Assembly (NCBI GenBank): GCA_018240785.1
Contig: JAFEFC010000011.1
Location: forward strand, 455,775 to 519,774
Origin: Pseudomonadota bacterium
Lineage (GTDB): Bacteria > Pseudomonadota > Gammaproteobacteria > Burkholderiales > Rhodocyclaceae
Length of the DNA stretch: 64,000 nt
Direction: 5' to 3'
In this document: positions 51,595-58,479 of the stretch, piece after piece
Numbering within the stretch: the first letter of the stretch is position 1
Layout of the letters: each line of letters starts with the position of its first letter
Program-made: the position numbers and the translations under genes
Notes under the pieces: generated by a model
Seen by the model: the letters and a program-made list of their open reading frames with translations, nothing else
What the model was told of the DNA's origin: nothing
Databases searched by the model: none

Positions 51595-52413
51595 CCGTGG
51601 CGAAGGGAAGAACAACTGCTCGCCGCCGATGCGGTAGGAGGCGATGGCTTCGCGGCCTGCATCGGACGTCAGCCAGTCGATGAAGCGTTCGGCGGCGGCC
51701 TTCTTCACATGGGGATGCCTGTCCGGATTCACCAGTATGGCGCCGTAGGGGTTGAATAGCTTGGGGTCGCCAGCGTACAGGATGGCGAGATTCTGGCGGT
51801 TCTTGAAGTTGGCCCACGTGCCACGGTCGGACAAGGTGTAGGCATCGACCCCGGCAGCCATGTTGAGCGTCGGGCCCATGCCAGTGCCCGCCTCCTTGTA
51901 CCAGAACTGTCCGACCGGCTCGATGGCCGCCGCCTTCCAGAAACGCAGCTCCGCCGCATGCGTGCCGCTCTTGTCGGCGCGCGAGATGAAGGTCGCGCCC
52001 TTGCCGGCGATGCGCCTGAAGGCGTCGGAGGTGTCGCTCGACGCCTTCACCGCCGCCGGATCGGCAGTCGGGCCGACGACGACGAAGTCGTTGTACATGA
52101 CGTCGCGCCGGTAACTGCCGTAGCCCTCGGCGACGAACTTGTCCTCCGCAGCGCGATCGTGCACCAGCAGCGCGTCCGCATCGCCGCGCCGGCCGACGTC
52201 CAGCGCCTGGCCGGTGCCGAGCGCGACCACCTTCACCGAGATGCCGCTTGTCTTCTCGAAGATCGGCAGGATGTGGCCGAACAGGCCGGATTGCTCGGTC
52301 GAGGTCGTCGATGCGAGCACGATGGACTCCGCGCATGTCGCCACTTGCGCCGCGCCGGCAAGCACGACACCGAGGACTGCGACACGGATGCGTTTCAGAA
52401 GCTCATGCGCCAT
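51592..52413 (-). CDS. tupA: Tungstate ABC transporter substrate-binding protein TupA
   Basis: A 273-residue periplasmic protein that captures tungstate. A signal peptide ends near residue 29 (AAQVATCAE). Binding-site stretches match TupA proteins: ASTTSTEQSGLF, DADALLVHDRAAEDKFV and ISRADKSGTHAAELRFW. TupA proteins bind tungstate with very high affinity and discriminate against molybdate. It is the last gene of the tupBCA set, overlapping tupC by 19 bases, whereas the binding protein often comes first in other species. GGGAG precedes the ATG inside tupC. Confidence 0.9.
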   Translation of the reverse strand: MAHELLKRIRVAVLGVVLAGAAQVATCAESIVLASTTSTEQSGLFGHILPIFEKTSGISVKVVALGTGQALDVGRRGDADALLVHDRAAEDKFVAEGYGSYRRDVMYNDFVVVGPTADPAAVKASSDTSDAFRRIAGKGATFISRADKSGTHAAELRFWKAAAIEPVGQFWYKEAGTGMGPTLNMAAGVDAYTLSDRGTWANFKNRQNLAILYAGDPKLFNPYGAILVNPDRHPHVKKAAAERFIDWLTSDAGREAIASYRIGGEQLFFPSPR

Positions 52414-53135
52414 GGTAGTTCTCCCTGGATGAAGCGCCGCGCCTCGTCGGACTGCGGCCGCGAAAAGAAGCGTCGGGTGGGCGTGTGCTCATGCACGCGT
52501 CCGCCCGACATGAACACGATGTCGTCGGCCAGCCGGGTGGCCTGCCCCAGATTGTGCGTCACCATCAGGATGCGCGTACCGTCGGTGCGGATCTCGCGCA
52601 CGATGCGCTCGACCTCGGCGGTGGCGGAAGGGTCCAGGCTGGCGGTGGGCTCGTCGAGCAGCAGCAGCCTCGGCCTGGTGAGCCACGCGCGCGCCAGGCC
52701 GAGGCGCTGCTGCTCGCCACCGGAAAGCAGCCGGGCGCTGTCGTGCGCGCGATGTGCCAGCCCGACGCGCTCCAGGACAGCGATGCCTCGGCTACGACAG
52801 TCGTGGCGCGACAGGCCGAGCGGCTTGAGCCCCAGCACCGCGTTCGCCAGCACCGAGGCACGCAGCATCATGGGCTTCTGGAACACCATCATCACGCCGC
52901 GCTCGGGCTGCGCGCCGCCGCCCCAGTCGAGGGTGCCGCTGCATGGCACGAGCAGGCCGCACAAGGCGCGCAGCAGCAGCGTCTTGCCGGCGCCATTGGG
53001 GCCGAGCAGCACGGTGATGCCCTCGTCACCGAGGTCCAGGTCGACTCCGGAGAGCAGTTCGCGACCATTGGGCGCATGGCGCAGGCCGCGGACGCGGATC
53101 GGGAACATGGCGCCGCCGCCCGGCCCGCCGCTCAT
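52395..53135 (-). CDS. tupC: Tungstate ABC transporter ATP-binding protein TupC
   Basis: A 246-residue ABC ATPase. Walker A is LLGPNGAGKTLLLRAL, the signature is RLLSGGEQQRLGLARAWL, Walker B is RLLLLDEPTASLDP and the switch is VTHNLGQA. ATG 53135 overlaps the tupB stop as ATGA, which supports it over the ATG at 53108. The C-terminal 20 residues are Arg-rich. It forms the importer with TupB. Confidence 0.9.
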   Translation of the reverse strand: MSGGPGGGAMFPIRVRGLRHAPNGRELLSGVDLDLGDEGITVLLGPNGAGKTLLLRALCGLLVPCSGTLDWGGGAQPERGVMMVFQKPMMLRASVLANAVLGLKPLGLSRHDCRSRGIAVLERVGLAHRAHDSARLLSGGEQQRLGLARAWLTRPRLLLLDEPTASLDPSATAEVERIVREIRTDGTRILMVTHNLGQATRLADDIVFMSGGRVHEHTPTRRFFSRPQSDEARRFIQGELPWRMSF

Positions 53136-53830
53136 CCGTAACGCCTCATGGCCCAGTGCCGCAAACCGAAGGCGACCGCGTTGAGGGCCAGGATGAGCAC
53201 GATCAGCACGATGCCCAGCGCGATCGCCAGCGGCAGATCGCCCTTGCTCGTCTCCAGCGCGATCGCGGTGGTCATGACGCGGGTGGCGCGGTCGATGTTG
53301 CCGCCGACGATCATCACCGCGCCCACTTCGCTCATCGCCCGCCCGAGGCCAGCCAGCACCGCGACCAGCAGCGAATGGCGGCAGTCGTGCAGCAAGGTGC
53401 TGACGCTCTGCCACCACGTGAAGCGCATCACCTGCAGTTCCTCGGCATAGCGTTGCCAGGCATCCTCCACCACCTGGCGCGCGATCGCCGCCATCAGCGG
53501 CACCACGAGCAAGGTCTGCGCGGCAACCATGGCCAGCGGCGTGTACAGCAGACCGAAGGCGCCGAACGGTCCCGAGCGCGACAGCAGCAGATACACGACG
53601 ACCCCCACCACCACCGACGGCAGGCCCATCAGCGCGTTGATCAACACCGATACCCCGGCCTTGCCCGGAAAACGCCCGACGGCGATGGACGCACCCAGCG
53701 GCAGGCCGATCAGCGTGCCCAGCACCACCGCGCCACCGCTCACCTGCAGCGACAGGCCGACGATCTCCGCGACGCGGTGATCGAAGGTGGCGAGCAGCCT
53801 GACGGCGTCGGTGAGCGTGCTGGCGAACAT
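53132..53830 (-). CDS. tupB: Tungstate ABC transporter permease TupB
   Basis: A 232-residue inner-membrane permease of the molybdate/tungstate group with about five transmembrane segments. The EAA-like coupling loop is QVVEDAWQRYAEELQVMRFT followed by WWQSVSTLL. The GRAMSEVGAVMIVGGNI segment matches TupB proteins. ATG 53830 is used; an in-frame start further upstream adds a polar, Cys/Arg-rich 25-residue leader. It follows the small aorE-like gene after a 150-bp gap holding a REP-like pair, on the same strand. Confidence 0.9.
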   Translation of the reverse strand: MFASTLTDAVRLLATFDHRVAEIVGLSLQVSGGAVVLGTLIGLPLGASIAVGRFPGKAGVSVLINALMGLPSVVVGVVVYLLLSRSGPFGAFGLLYTPLAMVAAQTLLVVPLMAAIARQVVEDAWQRYAEELQVMRFTWWQSVSTLLHDCRHSLLVAVLAGLGRAMSEVGAVMIVGGNIDRATRVMTTAIALETSKGDLPLAIALGIVLIVLILALNAVAFGLRHWAMRRYG

Positions 53831-53907
53831 CCGGCGAGAATAACGGAATCGTGCAGCAGGCGCGCATGCGCAGGAGAAGCCGCGCTGGCCGCTACCCCGG
53901 GGCACCG

Positions 53908-53978
53908 ATCGCGGTCAAGCCCGCTCCCACGGCACCGGTTCAGCGCTGCATCCGCGTAGGGGCGAGCTTGACCGCGAC
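53908..53978. repeat. REP-like inverted pair between the aor and tup genes
   Basis: The left arm (53908-53932) starts ATCGCGGTCAAGCCCGCTCC and the right arm (53952-53978) ends GAGCTTGACCGCGAC. They are imperfect reverse complements around a 19-bp centre, with GCTTGACCGCGA perfect in both. This is the best-preserved pair of the family in the window. Its position within a same-strand gene run suggests a role in mRNA stability or partial termination between aor and tup, which is inference. Confidence 0.75.
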
Positions 53979-53980
53979 TG

Positions 53981-54289
53981 TCAACCACCCCCTTTCTGCA
54001 TCGCCCGGTCGAGACGCCGCAGCAGATCACGCCGGTCCGCTTCGTCGCCACGCAGGAAGCGATAGCGGGCAATCAATTGCGGCAGTTCGAAGAGCCCCAG
54101 CCGCCTGACGCCCGCGGGCTCGATGTCGATGTGCAGCACACAGCCGCCCGCCTCGACCGCGAAGCTGCGCTCAGCAGCGCTCCCGGTCGCGCCGGGCCAG
54201 GCCTGGCGCAGGTCGCGCTCGAAGCCGTGCGCCGTCGCGGTCAGCGTGCGTTCGAACGCGGCCGGCACCACGTCGGACAGGAAGGCCAC
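53981..54289 (-). CDS. Small unassigned protein beside MoaD-like gene (AorE position)
   Basis: A 102-residue protein that I cannot assign to a named domain. It has an N-terminal helix (AFLSDVVPAAFERTLTATAHGFERD, shortened), a beta-rich middle (RSFAVEAGGCVLHIDIEPAGVRR) and two C-terminal helices ending RRLDRAMQKGGG. It follows the MoaD-like gene by 18 bp and is probably co-transcribed with the aldehyde oxidoreductase. In the known Aromatoleum aromaticum operon two small genes follow the FAD subunit, and I take this as the second. The GGG end recalls a MoaD-type tail, but the preceding fold differs. It may be a maturation or cofactor-insertion partner. Confidence 0.65.
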   Translation of the reverse strand: MAFLSDVVPAAFERTLTATAHGFERDLRQAWPGATGSAAERSFAVEAGGCVLHIDIEPAGVRRLGLFELPQLIARYRFLRGDEADRRDLLRRLDRAMQKGGG

Positions 54290-54307
54290 GCGCGCGCTCC
54301 GCTTGCC

Positions 54308-54559
54308 TCAGCCGCCGGCGATCGGCGGCCACACCGCCACCTCGTCGCCCTCCTGTAGCCGGCGGCGCGAGCGCTCGGCGGGCGGGACGAACAGGCCGTT
54401 GACCAGCACCAGATGTGCGCTGCGTTCCGGAACCTGATAGCGCCGGATCATCTCCGCGACCGAGACGCCTTCGTCCACGTCGAGCTCGATGCGGTTGTCG
54501 CGGCTGCCGGCCGGCAGGTAGTCTGACAGCGAAGCGAACAGCTTGAACGCGATCTTCAT
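54308..54559 (-). CDS. MoaD/ThiS family sulfur carrier
   Basis: An 83-residue beta-grasp protein ending in the required Gly-Gly (AVWPPIAGG). MoaD donates thiocarboxylate sulfur to the dithiolene of molybdopterin; ThiS does the same in thiazole synthesis. The segment LVLVNGLFVPPAERSRRRLQ (shortened) and the GDEVAVWPP strand favour MoaD-type. Located in the tungsten oxidoreductase operon, 14 bp after the FAD subunit, it is probably a dedicated carrier for tungstopterin synthesis. ATG 54559 starts it. No moaE gene is present here, so a shared MoaE is expected elsewhere. Confidence 0.85.
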   Translation of the reverse strand: MKIAFKLFASLSDYLPAGSRDNRIELDVDEGVSVAEMIRRYQVPERSAHLVLVNGLFVPPAERSRRRLQEGDEVAVWPPIAGG

Positions 54560-54573
54560 GCCGCAAGTGCCAC

Positions 54574-55839
54574 TCAGCGCGCCAGCGCCATCGGCTGCGT
54601 GCGCGCGACGAAGGCCTCGACGAAGCGCAGCGGCGCGGCAAGCAGGCTGTCCTTCCAGGGGCCGAGGCGCACCTTGCCGTGAATCAGGCCGCGCAGAGCG
54701 CCCACATGCTCGGTGAGTCCGATGGCGGTGGCGCCGATCATCACGTCGTCACGAAACTGCAGGCTGAGGTAGCGATGGCGCGCTTCGTCGACATGCTCCA
54801 CCCCGGCACCACCCTGCCCGGGCTCGGCGCCCCACCACTGGCCGAAGGAGGTCGAGATCAGGCCCAGGGTGTCGAGCACGTTCACCGCCAGCACGCCGTT
54901 GAGGCGGGCGTTGCGCCCGGCCATGTTGAGGGCGGCGATGCGCGCCTGGTCGGCGGCATTGGGCTGGATGGCGGCCACCAGATGCTGGCCGGTGAACAGA
55001 TCGGGCGCCTCGGCCACGTCGCCGGCAGCGAAGATCCCCGGCACGCTGGTTTCCAGGCGGTCGTCGACAAGCACCCCCTTGGCCACATGCACGCCGGTAT
55101 CGGCGAGGAAACCCACGTTGGGCGCGACACCTGCGGCGGCGATCACCGCATCGCAATCGAGCACGTCACCGGTGCTCAGCGTCACCCGCAAGGGCGCGCC
55201 ATGGCCACCGTCGATGCGCTTGACGCCGGACGAGGTGACGACGCGGATGCCCTTGCCCTCCACCCAGCGCTTGATCATGCCGCCCGCCTGCGGCGTCATC
55301 ATGCGCGGCACCATGCGATCGCCCATCTCCACCACGGTGAGCGCCACGCCCCGTTTGGCCAGCGCCTCCATGATGATGCAGCCGATGAAACCGGCCCCCA
55401 GTTGCAGCACGCGCGCCCCGGGCCGGGCCAGGCCCGCGATGGCGCGCGCGTCCTCCAGCGTCCAGCAGGTCTGCACCTCGGGCAGGTCGATGCCGGGGAT
55501 GGAAGGCCGCACCGGATGCGAGCCGGTCGCGATCAGCAGCCGTTCGTAGTCCTCGAAATGCCCGTCGTCGAACAGCACGCGGCGCTTGGCAGTGTCGAGT
55601 GCCACCGCGCGGCCGCGCAACTGCCGCACGCGCACGGCGTCGAAGTGGTCCGCCGTCTTGCGCAGGTAGGTGCCGGTCTCGTCGATGTTGCCTTCGAGCA
55701 GGTAGGGGATCGCCATGCGCGAATACGGCGGCGCATCCTCGCAGCCGACCATCACGATCTCGTCTGCCGGCGCGGCGTGGCGCAGCGTTTCAGCGGCCAC
55801 GACTCCGGCGGGGCCATTACCCAGGATGAGGTGCTTCAT
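54574..55839 (-). CDS. aorC: FAD-dependent oxidoreductase subunit of tungsten aldehyde oxidoreductase (AorC-like)
   Basis: A 421-residue flavoprotein of the pyridine-nucleotide-disulfide class. The N-terminal FAD motif is LGNGPAGVVAAETLR, the NAD(P) motif is QLGAGFIGCIIMEALAKRG and the second FAD motif is TSVPGIFAAGDVAE. It lacks a catalytic CxxxxC disulfide, so it passes electrons between a pyridine nucleotide and the polyferredoxin subunit. In A. aromaticum AOR the FAD subunit mediates NAD+ reduction. ATG 55839 is chosen over one six codons upstream. It is 71 bp downstream of the catalytic subunit gene. Confidence 0.85.
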   Translation of the reverse strand: MKHLILGNGPAGVVAAETLRHAAPADEIVMVGCEDAPPYSRMAIPYLLEGNIDETGTYLRKTADHFDAVRVRQLRGRAVALDTAKRRVLFDDGHFEDYERLLIATGSHPVRPSIPGIDLPEVQTCWTLEDARAIAGLARPGARVLQLGAGFIGCIIMEALAKRGVALTVVEMGDRMVPRMMTPQAGGMIKRWVEGKGIRVVTSSGVKRIDGGHGAPLRVTLSTGDVLDCDAVIAAAGVAPNVGFLADTGVHVAKGVLVDDRLETSVPGIFAAGDVAEAPDLFTGQHLVAAIQPNAADQARIAALNMAGRNARLNGVLAVNVLDTLGLISTSFGQWWGAEPGQGGAGVEHVDEARHRYLSLQFRDDVMIGATAIGLTEHVGALRGLIHGKVRLGPWKDSLLAAPLRFVEAFVARTQPMALAR

Positions 55840-55910
55840 CTCGAATCCTCGACGCAAGACTCTCCTCCTCCGCCCTTGCGGGCGGAGGAGGAGATCGACA
55901 GGGTTGGTCC

Positions 55911-57758
55911 TCAGAGCCCGAGGCGGGACAGGGTCTCGGGTTTCGGCACGCCTTCCGGCGTCCAGCCACGCACCTGGTAGTACTCCGGCAGCATCCTGTC
56001 CAGATGGTTGACCATGCCCTTGGCGGGACCGGTCTTGGCGGGTTCGCTGGTCAGCCGCGGCGGCAGGTTGTCATCCTTCGCGGTGAAGCCGGCAGCGTTG
56101 TTGAACTGCCGCTCCATGTTCCAGATGCGCTCACCCACCGCGTTGAGCTTGTCCATGCTCCAGTCGCCCTCGCAGGCGGCAGCGAGCTGCGGCTGCACGT
56201 CGGCCAGCGTCCAGGCGAAACTGGTGAACACGCAGATGCCGGCCGAGTCGAACACCGCGGTGGCGTCCTGGAAGGCCTTGACCAGCTCGGCCTTGCCTTC
56301 GGTGACGTGCGGGTCGGTCTTCACCGGAATGCCGAGCACCTCGGAGGCGACCGTGTAGCCGCGCAGATGGCAGGCGCCGCGGTTCGAAGTGGCGTAGGCC
56401 AGGCCCATGCCCTGAATGCCGCGCGAATCGTAGGCGGGGAATTCCTGTCCCTTCACGGTCATCGACAGCTCGGGATGACCGCACTTGGTGCACAGCCGCT
56501 TCGAGCCCAGACCGATTTCCTTGCCGAAGCCTTCGCCCAGCGCGGTCATCTCCGCCAACTTCGCCAACGCGGCGGCAGAACCGAACGGCGCCTCGAGGCC
56601 GATCTGCTCCTGCGTGAGCACGCCCATCTCGTAGAGCTCCATGGCCGCACCGACGGTGGCACCGAAGGAGATCGGATCCATGCCCTGCTCGTTGCACAGC
56701 AGGTTGGCGTACTGCAGCGCCTCGAGGTCGCCGACACCGTTGGCCGCGCCCAGCGCCCACGCGGCTTCGTACTCGAGGCCGCCGGAAGCGCCCCAGTACT
56801 TGGGATTGTTCTTGACGGTGAAGTGCCCCTTGTCGATTTCCGAAATGCGGCCGCAGGCGATGGTGCAGCCGAAGCAGGCCGCATTGGTCACCAGCTGCGG
56901 CTTGCCGTCGCTTGGCCGCTTCTCGTGCATCGCCTCGGCAGAGATCTTGCCGGCGTCCTCGAACTGCACGTCGCGGTGGTTGCGGGTGGGCAGCGCGCCG
57001 ATCTCGTTGATCACGTTCATCAGCACCTGGGTGCCATATTTCGGCAGGCCCTGGCCGGTGACCGCGTTGTCGGCCAGCACTTTCTTGGCGGCATTGGTCG
57101 CCTGCATGAACTCGCCGAAGTCGCGGATGCCGGACACGCCCTTCGTGCCGCGCAGCGCGACCGCCTTGAGGTTCTTCGACCCCATCACCGCGCCCACGCC
57201 CGAGCGCCCGGCGGCGCGGTGCAGGTCATTGACGATGCAGGCGTAATAAACCTGATTCTCGCCGGCACGTCCTATCGACGAGATACGCACCAGCGGATCC
57301 TGCAGCTCGTGCTTGATGGTCTCCTCGGTCTCCCAGCAGCTCTTGCCCCACAGATGCGAAGCGTCGCGCAGTTCGGCACGGTCGTTCTCGACGTGCAGAT
57401 AGACCGGCTTCGGCGCCCGGCCCTCGAAGATGATCATGTCCCAGCCGGCGAACTTCATCTCGGCGCCGAAGAAGCCCCCCGAGTTCGAGCAGGCGATGGC
57501 GCCGGTGAGCGGTCCCTTCGTCACCACGGTGTAGCGGCCGCCGGTGGATGCCATCGTGCCGGTGAGCGGCCCGGTGGCCATGATCATCTTGTTGTCGGGC
57601 GACAGCGGATCGACCCTGGGGTCGATTTCCGACACCAGGTATTTGGTCGCCAGTCCGCGTGAACCCAGATACTCCTGTGCCCACTCCATGTTGAGCGGCT
57701 CTTCCCTGCAGGTTCCACCGGCGAGGTCGACCCTCAGGATCTTTCGATTCCAGCCCAT
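55911..57758 (-). CDS. aorB: Tungsten-containing aldehyde oxidoreductase, catalytic subunit (AorB-like)
   Basis: A 615-residue member of the aldehyde ferredoxin oxidoreductase family. It carries a bis-tungstopterin and one 4Fe-4S cluster and oxidises aldehydes to acids, or reduces acids at low potential. The N-terminal domain has GWNRKILRVDL and TGPLTGTMASTGGRYTVVTKG (shortened). The cluster ligands are Cys295, Cys298 and Cys302 in CFGCTIACGR, and Cys509 in DSAGICVFTSF. This four-cysteine pattern matches characterised enzymes. It lies 12 bp after the polyferredoxin gene and upstream of the FAD subunit gene, as in A. aromaticum. In aromatic degraders it clears toxic aldehydes; the physiological substrate here is not known. 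Confidence 0.95.
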   Translation of the reverse strand: MGWNRKILRVDLAGGTCREEPLNMEWAQEYLGSRGLATKYLVSEIDPRVDPLSPDNKMIMATGPLTGTMASTGGRYTVVTKGPLTGAIACSNSGGFFGAEMKFAGWDMIIFEGRAPKPVYLHVENDRAELRDASHLWGKSCWETEETIKHELQDPLVRISSIGRAGENQVYYACIVNDLHRAAGRSGVGAVMGSKNLKAVALRGTKGVSGIRDFGEFMQATNAAKKVLADNAVTGQGLPKYGTQVLMNVINEIGALPTRNHRDVQFEDAGKISAEAMHEKRPSDGKPQLVTNAACFGCTIACGRISEIDKGHFTVKNNPKYWGASGGLEYEAAWALGAANGVGDLEALQYANLLCNEQGMDPISFGATVGAAMELYEMGVLTQEQIGLEAPFGSAAALAKLAEMTALGEGFGKEIGLGSKRLCTKCGHPELSMTVKGQEFPAYDSRGIQGMGLAYATSNRGACHLRGYTVASEVLGIPVKTDPHVTEGKAELVKAFQDATAVFDSAGICVFTSFAWTLADVQPQLAAACEGDWSMDKLNAVGERIWNMERQFNNAAGFTAKDDNLPPRLTSEPAKTGPAKGMVNHLDRMLPEYYQVRGWTPEGVPKPETLSRLGL

Positions 57759-57770
57759 GATCGTCCTCCG

Positions 57771-58250
57771 TCAGGCCGCAGCCGAAGCCGGCGTGTTGAC
57801 CTTGCCCGCCCACGCACGCATGCGGTCGAGCCCCGTCCAGTCGGCATCGATGTAGGTGATCGCACCAGTCGGGCAGGCCTTGGCGCAGGCCGGATCGCCC
57901 GCGCACAGGTCGCACTTCTGAACCTTGCCGCTGTCCTGGTTGTAGTTGATCGTGCCGAATGGGCAGGCGATGGTGCACACCTTGCAGCCGACGCAGGTGT
58001 CTTCGAACACCGCCTTGGCGCCAGTCGCGAGGTCGATGCGGATCGCATCCACCGGGCAGGCGTTCAGGCACCACGCCTCGGTGCACTGCGTGCACGTGTA
58101 GGGCACCTTGCGCCCTTCATGCTCGAAGCTGAACACCTTGATGCGCGACTTGCTGGGATTGATGACCCCGGTGTGCTCGTAGGAACAGGCCATCTCGCAC
58201 TGCAGACAGCCGGTGCACTTCGCGGGGTCAATGTGCAGTGATTTCCACAT
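57771..58250 (-). CDS. aorA: Polyferredoxin subunit of the aldehyde oxidoreductase (AorA-like)
   Basis: A 159-residue protein with four 4Fe-4S cluster motifs: CTGCLQCEMAC, CTQCTEAWCLNACP, CVGCKVCTIACP and CDLCAGDPACAKACP, sixteen cysteines in all. It relays electrons between the tungstopterin subunit and the FAD subunit. The layout resembles HycB/CooF-type electron-transfer proteins. The start ATG 58250 is preceded by GAGGAG eight bases upstream. It is the first gene of the operon, with a candidate promoter at 58353-58380. No Tat or Sec signal is present, so the complex is cytosolic. Confidence 0.93.
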   Translation of the reverse strand: MWKSLHIDPAKCTGCLQCEMACSYEHTGVINPSKSRIKVFSFEHEGRKVPYTCTQCTEAWCLNACPVDAIRIDLATGAKAVFEDTCVGCKVCTIACPFGTINYNQDSGKVQKCDLCAGDPACAKACPTGAITYIDADWTGLDRMRAWAGKVNTPASAAA

Positions 58251-58352
58251 CGACGGTCTCCTCGGACTCGTTATCCGCCTGCACGCGACGGCGATTCGCC
58301 GCGCGCGCCGGGTGTCGTGATGCGCCCCACAGCGAGGGCGTCCGTGCTTTTC

Positions 58353-58380
58353 AGAATACTCGCCGACTCGAAGCCGTCAA
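58353..58380 (-). promoter_or_regulatory. Candidate promoter for the aor-tup genes
   Basis: Read on the minus strand, TTGACG (58375-58380) is followed after 16 bp by TATTCT (58353-58358). The -35 matches sigma-70 consensus at five of six bases and the -10 at four. It lies 103 bases upstream of aorA, giving a leader of about 95 bases. No operator is evident. Confidence 0.45.
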
Positions 58381-58479
58381 CCGGGGGAAAACCCTTCGGC
58401 GTCCGCCCTCGGCCACATCGAGTTAGCATGCGGGAACAACACGATGTCTGCAAAAAACGACACCAAGGAGGAGATCCCG

